DNA from: Treponema vincentii F0403
GTDB taxonomy: Bacteria > Spirochaetota > Spirochaetia > Treponematales > Treponemataceae
Length of the DNA stretch: 64,000 nucleotides
Reading direction: 5' to 3'
NCBI RefSeq assembly: GCF_000412995.1
Contig: NZ_KE332512.1
Coordinates: 2,141,959 to 2,205,958, forward strand
Below the pieces are notes generated by a model. It was given only the letters and a program-made list of their open reading frames with translations, was not told the DNA's origin and did not search any database. Made by a program: the position numbers and the translations under genes. Shown here in pieces: positions 51,669 through 60,243 of this stretch (the stretch's first letter is position 1; every line of letters starts with the position of its first letter).

Positions 51669-52838
51669 TTACAGACTGTAGCTAAAAGTCTCGGCAATTA
51701 CCGTTTCGCCCAAGTCGGTACGGGCAAGCGAAATTGCTTGCGCTTTTGTCTTTGCTTCTGCGGTATGCTCAAACGTAAAGCGGTTTATCTTTTGCGCCTG
51801 TTTAAAATTCCAAATCGATATGTCGGCACGGATAGTACAGGTAAATGTACCGTCCTCCGCCGTTTCCACGGTGATATATGTTTTTCCGAAAATAAAACGG
51901 TCAACAGCCGTACCGATCTTAACCTGCGCAGCACGGATTACGGCAGCTTCATCACTACCGGCAAGTTCACGGTATTCATCAAGTCCGATTCTGCTAAAGC
52001 CGCGCTTCATCAGCCCGGTAAGCAGGCTTGTAGCCGTTATGTTACTGGAAAAAACAGGGTTATTGTTCTCATCATAATCGAGGATGGAAATAATAGTCGG
52101 TATCCGTTTTTCCATTGTAGCAACTTTATAAGAAAAAGAAACGGAGAGATTGTCGGCTGCATCGCTTGTTAAAGCGGTATTTTTTCTTGCCGGATAGAGA
52201 CAAAAGAAAAGCGTTCCGTCGCATGCTCTTTCGGGCGTAGGGGGTGTAAAGTATAAGAACCCTTCGGCATCCGTCCGTATAAGCTCCGTTTTCAGGCTGC
52301 TGCCGGTACCGGAAGACGGATACAGAACCGTAATAGGATAATTGTCAAGCGGAAATTGTTTTTCCGGCGCAGTAACAACAACGCGTGCTGCAAACGGCTC
52401 GGTAAACGGAGAGCCGGCATTCACCGGAGCAGGCCTGCTGACAGCCTCTATGGAAATAGCATCTAACAAGGGTTGTACACGGCGGCGGGCATCGACAAGA
52501 ATGGCATTATCTTCTTGCCCCTTACATGATTCATAAATAGTATCGAACAACGCAAGTACCTTATGTATATCGAAGTGTTCAACGGCCTGCACAAGTTCCG
52601 GAAGCAGACGGGCAGCCCTTTGCGCCTCTGGGACGGTTTCAGTCACCGTACGTTCGGGTTCTGTTTGCGCATCCTGTTCAAAATGCCCCTGTTCGGCAGC
52701 AGCCTTCGAGTCTGCGGCCGGAGATGCAGGGACTACCGGTGATGCGGTAACACCTTTCGCCGGAGCGGATACACAAGAAATAGTCATGGTTAACGATAAA
52801 AAAAGGCAACAACAGAGAGCACAACCTATACGATACAT
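51669..52838 (-). CDS. Putative lipoprotein, LPP20/FlgP-like C-terminus unclear
   Basis: ATG 52838 is chosen for its GAGG site. The 389-aa product has a Cys-rich signal region (MYRIGCALCCCLFLSLTMTISC) with Cys22 the likely lipidated residue; the lipobox is relaxed, as in spirochaetes. A Pro/Ala/Glu-rich linker (about 25-75) precedes a helical stretch and then beta-rich domains (for example FAARVVVTAPEKQFPLDNYPITVLYP). The C-terminal part has the LARTDLGE / EAKTKAQAISLA pattern of repeated envelope domains. No function is recognised. Confidence 0.65.
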   Translation of the reverse strand: MYRIGCALCCCLFLSLTMTISCVSAPAKGVTASPVVPASPAADSKAAAEQGHFEQDAQTEPERTVTETVPEAQRAARLLPELVQAVEHFDIHKVLALFDTIYESCKGQEDNAILVDARRRVQPLLDAISIEAVSRPAPVNAGSPFTEPFAARVVVTAPEKQFPLDNYPITVLYPSSGTGSSLKTELIRTDAEGFLYFTPPTPERACDGTLFFCLYPARKNTALTSDAADNLSVSFSYKVATMEKRIPTIISILDYDENNNPVFSSNITATSLLTGLMKRGFSRIGLDEYRELAGSDEAAVIRAAQVKIGTAVDRFIFGKTYITVETAEDGTFTCTIRADISIWNFKQAQKINRFTFEHTAEAKTKAQAISLARTDLGETVIAETFSYSL

Positions 52839-52987
52839 ACTTAACGCCTCAACTTTATAAAAAATCAAATCTTATATCGGAATACTTTATAAAATTCTTT
52901 AGGAATACGGCAAGTGACCGATATTCACAGTAACACAATATATAGAACATTTATCTTTGGAAAAAGAAACTGTTTGAGGAGGAAATT

Positions 52988-53431
52988 ATGCTTGATACGG
53001 TAGAATTAAAGCTGTTACTGCTTATTTTAGCGATTGCTTGCATCTCATTCATCATTGTCGCTTTCTTCCTCGGAGCAAAAATCGGACGGCTCTCTGCAAG
53101 TAAGCATCTCACAAAAGAAATTAAAATCGCTCGGGAAGATGCCGTTAAACGGTCGCGAGCGGTGCTGAATGGACAGCTTTCCGAACAATTTGCAGCATTC
53201 TTTCCCGGCTTCCCTGCCGATCCGACGGAAATCCGGTTTGTCGGTAAACCGGTAGATTTTGTCGCTTTTCCGGGGCTTTCTACGGGAACAGTCGATGAGG
53301 TGCTGTTCGTCGAAGTAAAAACCGGTAATGCCGCACTTTCAAAAGTCGAACGCTCGCTGCGCGATGCCGTAGAAAAGAAAAACGTCCGCTACACCGAATA
53401 CCGCATCCCCGCTGCAGCGGCCGTTCCTTAG
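52988..53431 (+). CDS. Membrane-anchored Holliday junction resolvase-related protein
   Basis: This 147-aa protein has one N-terminal membrane helix (LLLLILAIACISFIIVAFFLG, about 9-29). It then follows the Endonuc_Holl family: SRAVLNGQLSEQFAAFFPGFP, FVGKPVDFVAF (Asp) and VLFVEVKTGNAALSKVERSLRDAV, in which E-V-K is the nuclease core. The real activity of this family is not established. GAGGAGG precedes the ATG. Confidence 0.75.
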   Translation: MLDTVELKLLLLILAIACISFIIVAFFLGAKIGRLSASKHLTKEIKIAREDAVKRSRAVLNGQLSEQFAAFFPGFPADPTEIRFVGKPVDFVAFPGLSTGTVDEVLFVEVKTGNAALSKVERSLRDAVEKKNVRYTEYRIPAAAAVP

Positions 53432-53515
53432 TAAGCATGTAAAGAAGGGCAGCCTCACTGGAAATATCTTACACGTTTAGCTGATCCCCTGATAGACCCC
53501 CACTGTCATATAAGT

Positions 53516-53521
53516 TATAAT
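53516..53521 (+). promoter_or_regulatory. -10 box of the 53530 gene (leaderless type)
   Basis: A perfect TATAAT lies 8 nt before ATG 53530. TAGACC (53493-53498), 17 nt upstream, is a weak -35. No Shine-Dalgarno is present. Confidence 0.55.
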
Positions 53522-53529
53522 TGCCCTCT

Positions 53530-55557
53530 ATGAAACGGCTGTTGATTGTTTTTGCATTGATTATTACTGCGATGTCGGTTCATGCGCAGGATTTCCTTTT
53601 GGCGGGTACGCAAAACGGATTATATAAACTTATCTCCGTGTCCGCACAAAAGATTTGGGATACGGCCGGAGTGCGCAAAATTATCAAAAGCGGGGATACA
53701 TGGTTCTTTCTCACCGACAACGGTATTGCTCGTTCCGATAATTTAATTCAGTTTAGCTATATCAACGACGGCTTTCCGGTAAAGGTGATAAAGAAGATAA
53801 CCGGAGATGAAAAATCCTTTATTAAAAAACCTCAGATGCTGAAAGACTTGGAAGCGCATCCGTTCCGTCCCGGCACCCTTATTACCGCGACCAACGGCGC
53901 CGTGTTTTTAAGCGAGGACGGAGGCAAGCATTGGCGTAACCTCGGCTGCCATACCCAAGTCAACGGACTCAAGGCCGTATGCGTGCTCGATCTTCCGGAT
54001 GCGCGGGGAAATTTACAGCTGACCGTCATCGCCTCGCATTCCATCTACGGAGCGGCATGGAAGCAGCCGGCCGTTTCCGACAAATGGCAGCCGCTCAGCG
54101 AGGGGCTTGTTCCGGGGCCGGAAAGCGACGAAGAAATTTCCGATATTGTCGTTTATACTCATCAGCAAAAGCAGGAGGTATACGCCTCGCAGACTTTTAC
54201 CGGCAAATTGTATCAACTCGATTGGCCGACAAAGAGCTTTCATGCCGTATCGGACTGGACTGACGGGATTGCAGGAGCGCGCTGCATCGACGGACTCAGC
54301 TCCGCGGCGGTGTCCATCATCGGATGCAAAGACGGCGGACTTTTTGAAGTACCGTTGGTGCTGCCGGTTCTGAACTCTACACGGCTTAAAGAAATAGAGC
54401 TTAGCTTGAAGCGTATCGCCGCTAAGCCGCTTTCGGCATGGATACCGCAGCGGATGACGCGGCTCGGCAAAGCGGTCAGCCTTTCGGAGCTATGGCTGTT
54501 TGACGAGGGAGAAAAAACACGGAAAACGGAATATCTCCGCCGCGCTGCGGGGCGGAAAGGCGTGTATTTACCGGCGCATCAGGCGAGAACGGCAGCCGGT
54601 TTACAGCGCTACTTCGATCTGCTTGAACAAAATAAGCTCGATACGCTCATCATCGATATGAAAGACGATTTTGGCTTTGTCCGCTACGATTCGCAGGATG
54701 AAGCAATACTGGCGGTGGGGGCGGTGCGTCCTTTTATTCAGCTTGAAGATTTTACGGCAAAGGCAAAAGAGCGCAACGTCTATCTTGTTGCCCGCATCGT
54801 TGTGTTCAAAGATAAGCAGCTGTACCGGTACCGGAAGAATCTATACGCGGTAAAAGACAAAAACGGTACCCCGTGGCAGGGTTATAAAACCGTTGACGAA
54901 ACGGCAGAGCCGATTGAAGAATATTGGGTAGACCCCTACAACGAAAACGTGTGGAAGTATAATACGGCCATTGCCGAAGAATTGATTCGGAGAGGTTTTG
55001 ATGAGGTTCAGTTCGACTATATCCGCTTCCCCACCGACGGGGAAAATCTCTATGCAGCGAGGTTTCCGGCGCAGGAGCAGGGTATGGATAAGGAAAGCGC
55101 CATCATGTCCTTTCTTGCGTATGCACGGGAAAAAATCCATGCGCCGATTTCGATCGATATTTACGGGGCAAACGGATGGTACCGTACCGGAGCGCGTACC
55201 GGCCAAGAAGTAGAAGTGCTCGCCGACTACGTGGATGTGATATGTCCGATGTTTTATCCCAGCCACTTCCGCCAAAGCTTCCTTGCGCAGCAGCCTGCGG
55301 AGGAACGCCCGTACCGTATTTATAATCAGGGCGCCTACCGGAATAAGATTATTGCGCACAATAAGGTGATTATCCGGCCGTGGACGCAGGCTTTTTATAT
55401 CCCCGTATCTTACGACAAAAAGTATTATAATGAAGATTATGTGCAGCGGCAGATTATCGGCATCAAGGATTCCATCGATGAAGGCTATGCCTACTGGAAT
55501 AATTCAGGCCGTTACGCCGATATCCGCCCCGACGGTTTCCCGCTCCCGAAAAAATAG
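53530..55557 (+). CDS. Secreted putative glycoside hydrolase (DUF4015)
   Basis: ATG 53530 starts a signal peptide (MKRLLIVFALIITAMSVHAQ). The 675-aa protein has an N-terminal beta-propeller-like part (about 25-300) with an Asp-box (FLSEDGGKHWRNLG), then a TIM-barrel region (about 335-640) of the DUF4015 type: GVYLPAHQART, LDTLIIDMKDDFGFVRYDS, RGFDEVQFDYIRFPTDG and ISIDIYGANGW, with conserved acidic residues expected for sugar cleavage. Substrate unknown. It acts outside the cytoplasm. A hairpin terminator follows. Confidence 0.85.
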   Translation: MKRLLIVFALIITAMSVHAQDFLLAGTQNGLYKLISVSAQKIWDTAGVRKIIKSGDTWFFLTDNGIARSDNLIQFSYINDGFPVKVIKKITGDEKSFIKKPQMLKDLEAHPFRPGTLITATNGAVFLSEDGGKHWRNLGCHTQVNGLKAVCVLDLPDARGNLQLTVIASHSIYGAAWKQPAVSDKWQPLSEGLVPGPESDEEISDIVVYTHQQKQEVYASQTFTGKLYQLDWPTKSFHAVSDWTDGIAGARCIDGLSSAAVSIIGCKDGGLFEVPLVLPVLNSTRLKEIELSLKRIAAKPLSAWIPQRMTRLGKAVSLSELWLFDEGEKTRKTEYLRRAAGRKGVYLPAHQARTAAGLQRYFDLLEQNKLDTLIIDMKDDFGFVRYDSQDEAILAVGAVRPFIQLEDFTAKAKERNVYLVARIVVFKDKQLYRYRKNLYAVKDKNGTPWQGYKTVDETAEPIEEYWVDPYNENVWKYNTAIAEELIRRGFDEVQFDYIRFPTDGENLYAARFPAQEQGMDKESAIMSFLAYAREKIHAPISIDIYGANGWYRTGARTGQEVEVLADYVDVICPMFYPSHFRQSFLAQQPAEERPYRIYNQGAYRNKIIAHNKVIIRPWTQAFYIPVSYDKKYYNEDYVQRQIIGIKDSIDEGYAYWNNSGRYADIRPDGFPLPKK

Positions 55558-55614
55558 CAGACTTCTCCTACCGTATAACCGCATCAGAACTATTTTTGGC
55601 GTTTGCTTTCCTTT

Positions 55615-55649
55615 TGTGCGAAATTTTGTTTAAAATTTCGCACATTTTT
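55615..55649 (+). terminator. Terminator after the DUF4015 gene
   Basis: TGTGCGAAATTTT pairs with AAAATTTCGCACA over 4 nt, followed by TTTTT. Its stem resembles that of 40797-40830. Confidence 0.8.
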
Positions 55650-55661
55650 CCAGCAAACGGA

Positions 55662-55794
55662 TAAACGCATCAGATGAATAAATATAAATCGCAAAATCAG
55701 GAGATTGGACAAGCATTTGAACTGCAAAGCGGTTCAATTCTGCTTGGACGGTCTCCTGATTTTGCGGGGATATAAAAAATCTTTGATGCGTTTA
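55662..55794. repeat. 133-bp nested inverted repeat
   Basis: Three nested perfect stems: 55662-55672 with 55784-55794 (11 bp), 55690-55704 with 55752-55766 (15 bp), and inner AAGCA/TGCTT plus TTGAAC/GTTCAA around 55711-55745. No open frame lies inside. It is between the DUF4015 terminator and the thyX stop. It could be a small transposable element or a structured RNA end. Confidence 0.7.
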
Positions 55795-55804
55795 CCCAGT
55801 TTTG

Positions 55805-56641
55805 CTACAGTTGTTCACCGGAGCGGATCTTTTCTTTAAAGCGTTCAAGCTCTTTGCCTTTAAGTCCGCTCTCTTTGCCCTGTAGCAGATTGCGCACCGC
55901 TTCCAGTTCTGCGCCGGAAAGATGCACACCGGTTAAGACATGCTTTTCAAACGATTTTGTTGCAAGCGGCGCTACGTTCCGGCAGATTTCCAGCAATACA
56001 AAGGCGTAGTCGCGGATTTCTTTTTGGGCGTGTCCGTCGCACCGTAACTTCATAAAATGAAAGAGATTGTGCAAATCGATTTGCCAATACATTTCCGTAT
56101 ACGCGGAAAGCGGTAAATTGATGCGGGCAAGCTCCCGTGCAAGCTTCGTATCGATGAGAACGCTGTACTCGCGGTATGCGGCTTCCTGCTGCGCTTGCAA
56201 GGATTCCCGTATCTGCGTCCGCACCTCAAGCGGCGCCGGTTCGCTCATACGCCCTTGCCGGTTATCCGTACTTTGGAACGCGATATCCTCGGATGCAGGC
56301 AGATAACATTCATCCCGCATAATCGAATACCGTCCGGAAATTTCGTTGAGCCGCGCCGTGCGGTGTCGCACCCACTGCCGCGCAACAAAAATCGGCATTT
56401 TTATATGGAAGGTCAGCACAACCTGCTCAAACGGAGACGTATGCTGATGCCGTAACAGGTAATCGATCAGCCCCGCATCTTCGCGGACGCTTTTGGTGCC
56501 CTCCCCATACGACACCCGCGCCGCTTGTACGATACGCGCATCTCCGCCGAGATAATCAACCAGCCGGACAAAGCCTTTATCCAGCACTTTATATTCTCTA
56601 TCGAGAATTTCTTCCGCCGTGGGAACAATACAATGAGCCAT
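55805..56641 (-). CDS. thyX: Flavin-dependent thymidylate synthase
   Basis: This 278-aa enzyme makes dTMP from dUMP with FAD and methylene-THF. The ThyX motif RHRx7S is present as R92-H93-R94-TARLNEI-S102. Other family parts are HTSPFEQVVLTFHIKMPIFVARQW and AYTEMYWQIDLHNLFHFMKLR. Length is slightly above the 220-250 aa norm, with a lysine-rich tail. An extended -10 (TGATATAAT) ends 6 nt before the ATG and no ribosome site is present. Confidence 0.94.
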   Translation of the reverse strand: MAHCIVPTAEEILDREYKVLDKGFVRLVDYLGGDARIVQAARVSYGEGTKSVREDAGLIDYLLRHQHTSPFEQVVLTFHIKMPIFVARQWVRHRTARLNEISGRYSIMRDECYLPASEDIAFQSTDNRQGRMSEPAPLEVRTQIRESLQAQQEAAYREYSVLIDTKLARELARINLPLSAYTEMYWQIDLHNLFHFMKLRCDGHAQKEIRDYAFVLLEICRNVAPLATKSFEKHVLTGVHLSGAELEAVRNLLQGKESGLKGKELERFKEKIRSGEQL

Positions 56642-56647
56642 GCACTC

Positions 56648-56653
56648 ATTATA
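56648..56653 (-). promoter_or_regulatory. thyX extended -10 promoter (leaderless type)
   Basis: TATAAT with TG one base upstream (TGATATAAT), 6 nt before the thyX ATG. The -35 region is poor, as is common with an extended -10. Confidence 0.6.
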
Positions 56654-56684
56654 TCAGAATAGGCGAAAAGGGGGAATGAAGATA

Positions 56685-57545
56685 TTACGCTACGAAGCTT
56701 TCAAGTTCGTGCTGATGTCCTACCGACTGTAAGCGTTCAAGCGCTTTCTTTTCGATTTGGCGGATACGCTCTTTGGTTAAATTGAACCGCGTCCCAACTT
56801 CCTTTAACGAAAGTTGTTCGTATCCGTTTAAACCGAAGCGGTACCGGAGAATTTCCGCTTCCCGTTCACTCAGTGAAGCAAGCAGCGCATCGACGTTTTC
56901 GCGTAAATCGATATCGAGCGCATAGCTTTCAGGCTGCATATAGCGGGTGTCTTCAATAAAGTCGCCGGTGCTGGCAGCGCTGTTATCATTAAACTGCGGA
57001 GCATCCAAAGAAACAGGATCGCGGGCAGCATTCATAATCGTCCGTACCATTTCAGGTTCGATGCGGAGATCTTGTGCAATGGCAGTCAGCTCTTTATCTT
57101 CCGGTTCTGTTCCGGTCTTTCCCGTAAGTTTACGGGCTTTTTCAATCTGTACCAATTCGTTTGCTCTGTTCAGAGGAAGCCGGATCATACGGGATTTTTC
57201 GCAAATGGCTTTTAAAATTGCTTGCCGGATCCACCATACCGCATACGAAATAAACTTGTAGCCCTTATCGGGGTCAAAGCGGTCGGCGGCATTCATCAAT
57301 CCGATATTGCCTTCGCTGATTAAATCCATAATCGGGATATTCTTGTTCTGGTATTTTTTTGCGACATTGACCACAAAGCGCAAATTCGATTCAATCAGTA
57401 TTTTTTTTGCCTTTTCATCACCGGCGGCGGCAGCTTTTGCATATTTTACTTCGTCTTCTACGGACAGCAGCGGTATCTTATTTATCTCTCTTAAATAGGT
57501 TGCAAAGATATTATTATCTGCACGTGTATGTTGTATTCTTTCCAT
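56685..57545 (-). CDS. RNA polymerase sigma factor, group 2 sigma-70
   Basis: ATG 57545 (MERIQHTRADNNIFATYL) follows AAGGAG. The 286-aa protein has sigma regions 1.2, 2 (NLRFVVNVAKKYQNKNIPIMDLISEGNIGL, with FISYAVWWIRQAI for -10 binding), 3 and 4 (LSLKEVGTRFNLTKERIRQIEKKAL, the -35 helix-turn-helix). Region 1.1 is absent, so it is an alternative (RpoS-type) rather than the primary sigma. It recognises sigma-70-like promoters, perhaps under stress. The thyX gene follows on the same strand, 43 nt away. Confidence 0.88.
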   Translation of the reverse strand: MERIQHTRADNNIFATYLREINKIPLLSVEDEVKYAKAAAAGDEKAKKILIESNLRFVVNVAKKYQNKNIPIMDLISEGNIGLMNAADRFDPDKGYKFISYAVWWIRQAILKAICEKSRMIRLPLNRANELVQIEKARKLTGKTGTEPEDKELTAIAQDLRIEPEMVRTIMNAARDPVSLDAPQFNDNSAASTGDFIEDTRYMQPESYALDIDLRENVDALLASLSEREAEILRYRFGLNGYEQLSLKEVGTRFNLTKERIRQIEKKALERLQSVGHQHELESFVA

Positions 57546-57786
57546 AGTCAAACTCCTTGCAAATGAAGTGTACGATATTTCAGCGCAATATAGCAAAACC
57601 GAAATTCGCCGGTTAATGAGGCTTTCTATCGATTGCCTGTATTAAACCGTATATATCAATTATTAAAGCAAATAAGATGCCAACTTTCTTCCGAATGACA
57701 TGCGGCATAATGAAGAAGAAATCAGCCGCAAAAATATGCTCTTTTAAGGCACTTTTGACAGGAAATTATAAAAACCGGGAAAAAAC

Positions 57787-57815
57787 TTGCCTTTTTATGT
57801 CTTTGTTTGTATATT
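57787..57815 (+). promoter_or_regulatory. groES promoter (candidate)
   Basis: TTGCCT (57787-57792), 17 nt, TATATT (57810-57815). It would give a leader of about 150 nt. No CIRCE element (TTAGCACTC-N9-GAGTGCTAA) is present, so HrcA control is unlikely here. Confidence 0.5.
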
Positions 57816-57902
57816 TATCATAACCTTATATGGATGAAATGACACACTCAGTATGTATATCATGAAAACTGGGTTAAATTGACACAGCCATGTCCGGTTA
57901 AA

Positions 57903-57936
57903 ATGCCCCCGGATGTCATCGGGGCATATTTTTTTA
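57903..57936 (+). terminator. Terminator-like hairpin in the groES leader
   Basis: ATGCCCC (57903-57909) pairs with GGGGCAT (57921-57927), then ATTTTTTTA. It lies 36 nt upstream of the groES ATG and after its likely promoter, so it may attenuate groES. Alternatively it ends an unknown upstream transcript. Confidence 0.55.
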
Positions 57937-57971
57937 CTACCGAAAAGTACACTATGATAGGAGGTTCTTAC

Positions 57972-58238
57972 ATGAAAGTACGGCCATTAGCAGACCGTGT
58001 TTTAGTAAAAGTCGACAAGGTAGAAACTAAAACCGCAAGCGGGATTATTATTCCCGACACCGCCCAAGAAAAAACACAGACGGCAGTTGTCGTTGCCGTC
58101 GGCGATGATAAAGAAAAGATTAAGGTGTCAGTCGGTCAAAAAGTAATGCATGATAAATATGCAGGAACTCAAATTAAGATTGACGGTGAAGAATACTTAA
58201 TTTTAAAAGCAGGCGATATTGTCGCGGTAATTGAATAA
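57972..58238 (+). CDS. groES: Co-chaperonin GroES
   Basis: ATG 57972 (MKVRPLADRVLVKVDKVETKTASGIIIPDTAQEK) follows ATAGGAGG. The 88-aa protein has the mobile loop (TKTASGIII) that binds GroEL and the C-terminal GDIVAVIE. It caps GroEL in protein folding. No groEL follows, so the usual groESL operon is split, as in T. pallidum. A hairpin terminator closes the unit. Confidence 0.95.
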   Translation: MKVRPLADRVLVKVDKVETKTASGIIIPDTAQEKTQTAVVVAVGDDKEKIKVSVGQKVMHDKYAGTQIKIDGEEYLILKAGDIVAVIE

Positions 58239-58263
58239 CCGTTACACCGGCACAGCCATGCAC

Positions 58264-58301
58264 AAAACCGGTATAGCCTACGAGGCATACCGGTTTTTTT
58301 A
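58264..58301 (+). terminator. groES terminator
   Basis: AAAACCGGTAT pairs with ATACCGGTTTT, with an inner GCCT/AGGC pair, then a T-run. The gap 58302-58451 holds no gene. Confidence 0.85.
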
Positions 58302-58451
58302 TGCGGTACTTATGTTCCCTCCAACTGTCTGACACTGCCTGATTGAAAAAGTTTACTTTCCGCTATAAGATAAAACACGCTAAAAAGTGCAGTAGGCTAC
58401 CCGTATTACACAGTCTACTATGCACTAATATGCGAAGAAAGGGGCTGCAAT

Positions 58452-59603
58452 ATGAATTCCTATAACAGTTTATTTTTCCGGAGCCGACCGGAAAAACATA
58501 CGGACATAACAAAGCTTCGAAAATGGCATATCGATACCGTACCGTTAATTATGGGAGCTATGCTTCTTTGCTGTATGCTGTGCAGCACCGCTTGTGCTTC
58601 AATACAAACGGATATCCGGTACTCCGGCGATGCAGGAGCTGTCCGTGAAAAATCGCTTGAAAGCATTGAAGCCGGTCTTGTTTTACAGCGGGTACGGTAT
58701 AATGCCGAACAACTCAAACGGATACAGACCGATATCGAAACCCTTTTGCAGGAACCGTCTACCGACTCTTCGTATTTAGCACGGCTTTACGCCCTTTCTG
58801 CAGATGCCTATCTATTACAACAACGGCCGGACGAGGCGCGCAAGCGGCTAACAGTCGCCGTCCGGCAAAATGAATATGACGAATATGTGCAGCTGGTTTC
58901 GGCCCGGCTCATTTCCGATCTTGAAAAACGGAAGTTATATTTAGAAGAGCGGCTTGCACAAAATCCGGCATATTACCGGCTTCAAGCGGAATTGGGAGGA
59001 CTCTATTTTGCAGCCCAAGATTATAGGAATGCGCTTGCAGCCTTTGACGCCTCTCTTTCATTTTTACCTGAGGTATATCAACAGCTCTACGGTCAGCAGC
59101 GCGAACAGAGCCTACAACTGTATACAATAGACGGTACAGCCGTTCGGCAATCGTCCGAAAAAATATTGCAATCATCGCCGCTTTTATTAGTTGACATGGC
59201 GGCGCTTACGCAAGATTCTACAAACGCTCTTGACTTTATAACCGGTACGGTAGAATGGAAGCCGCCGCTGCTTGCCGATTACCTGCAAAAAAACGGGTGG
59301 TATCATCCGGAGCGGGACGTCTTAAAAGATTTTGCATCAAAAAAAGATGCCGCATTATTTTTGTGGCATCTCATTGTGGGCAATAATGAGACCCGCTTAA
59401 AGAAATACACACGCTATTACACCAGCAAGCGGCGGCTCCCCATACCTGATGTGATGATGGACGAAATTTACTTTGACGCTATCGTCGGTACGGTAGAGGA
59501 AGACGTTATGCCGCTTGCAGACGGTAAAAACTTTGAACCCGATAAGCCGGTTAGCGGCATGGAGTTTTACCGCTGGCTTTTAAAAGCCGATGCTCTCCGC
59601 TAA
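58452..59603 (+). CDS. TPR-containing putative lipoprotein
   Basis: This 383-aa protein starts after GAAAGGGG. A long N-terminal tail (30 aa) precedes a hydrophobic segment ending LCSTACAS, with Cys48 the possible lipidated residue. TPR-like repeats cover about 95-220 (LARLYALSADAYLLQQRPDEARKRLTVAV; LQAELGGLYFAAQDYRNALAAFDASLSF). The C-terminal third (KPPLLADYLQKNGWYHPERDVLKDF) resembles an S-layer-homology-type helical block but is not certain. Function unknown; probably an envelope scaffold. Confidence 0.7.
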   Translation: MNSYNSLFFRSRPEKHTDITKLRKWHIDTVPLIMGAMLLCCMLCSTACASIQTDIRYSGDAGAVREKSLESIEAGLVLQRVRYNAEQLKRIQTDIETLLQEPSTDSSYLARLYALSADAYLLQQRPDEARKRLTVAVRQNEYDEYVQLVSARLISDLEKRKLYLEERLAQNPAYYRLQAELGGLYFAAQDYRNALAAFDASLSFLPEVYQQLYGQQREQSLQLYTIDGTAVRQSSEKILQSSPLLLVDMAALTQDSTNALDFITGTVEWKPPLLADYLQKNGWYHPERDVLKDFASKKDAALFLWHLIVGNNETRLKKYTRYYTSKRRLPIPDVMMDEIYFDAIVGTVEEDVMPLADGKNFEPDKPVSGMEFYRWLLKADALR

Positions 59604-59705
59604 ATATATGGCAGCTAAATGTGAGGCGCCCTTTACAACATGCTCTTTACATGGCCTTTACACCGTCTGTAAAATGTGTAATAGTTGCGGATATAGGAGT
59701 CAATA

Positions 59706-60119
59706 ATGGAAAAATTTGTTTCGTGGGATGTCAGCTATGATGTTGGAGTTCCGAGTGTAGATAAGCAGCATCGCCACTTAGTAGATTTAATCAATAACTT
59801 ATACAATGCCTGTCTTGGAGAGAAAGCCGAGCTTGAAGAAACGTTTAGGGATGTGATGAAAGAACTGGTAGACTATGTAATGATTCACTTTAAAGATGAA
59901 GAAGTTATTATGGAGCAAATGAATTACCCCGGTCTAAAAGAACACAAACAAAAACATGAACTATTTATTAAAGAAATTTTAAAATCCGTTAATGCCTATC
60001 AAAACGGCAAGCAGTTTGTCCCCAATTCATTTGTCCGTTTTTTACGCGACTGGCTGTTTAATCATATTTTAATCGATGATAAAGCTTGGGCACGTTATTA
60101 CTTTTCAATAAAAAAATAA
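59706..60119 (+). CDS. Bacteriohemerythrin
   Basis: This 137-aa four-helix protein has the diiron ligands of hemerythrin: His22, His61, Glu65, His80, His84, His120 and Asp125, in the order H...HxxxE...HxxxH...HxxxxD. It binds O2 reversibly and could buffer or sense oxygen in an anaerobe. No fusion to a chemoreceptor is seen. ATAGGAG precedes the ATG. Confidence 0.92.
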   Translation: MEKFVSWDVSYDVGVPSVDKQHRHLVDLINNLYNACLGEKAELEETFRDVMKELVDYVMIHFKDEEVIMEQMNYPGLKEHKQKHELFIKEILKSVNAYQNGKQFVPNSFVRFLRDWLFNHILIDDKAWARYYFSIKK

Positions 60120-60182
60120 AAGAAGTCGCTGATACTTTTAATTTTAGAAGTTTCTATCGAATCTATCTTACCGAATATATCT

Positions 60183-60233
60183 TATGAAAAGGGCATCCTA
60201 AAAGCTGCAAACTTTTAGGATGCCCTTTTCATA
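60183..60233. terminator. Bidirectional terminator between hemerythrin and tyrS
   Basis: Inverted repeat with stem TGAAAAGGGCATCCTAAAAG (60185-60204, extending 2 nt outward) and loop CTGCAAA-like (60205-60211), flanked by A on the left and T on the right. It can end both convergent genes. Confidence 0.75.
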
Positions 60234-60243
60234 TCGAATAGTT

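Noticed and set aside
51360..52172. Plus-strand open frame of 270 codons
   Set aside because: It runs antisense across the histidine phosphatase and lipoprotein genes, with Cys/Phe/Arg-rich noise-like sequence and no start signals.
57546..57971. CIRCE/HrcA operator upstream of groES
   Set aside because: I looked for the TTAGCACTC inverted repeat and found nothing close.
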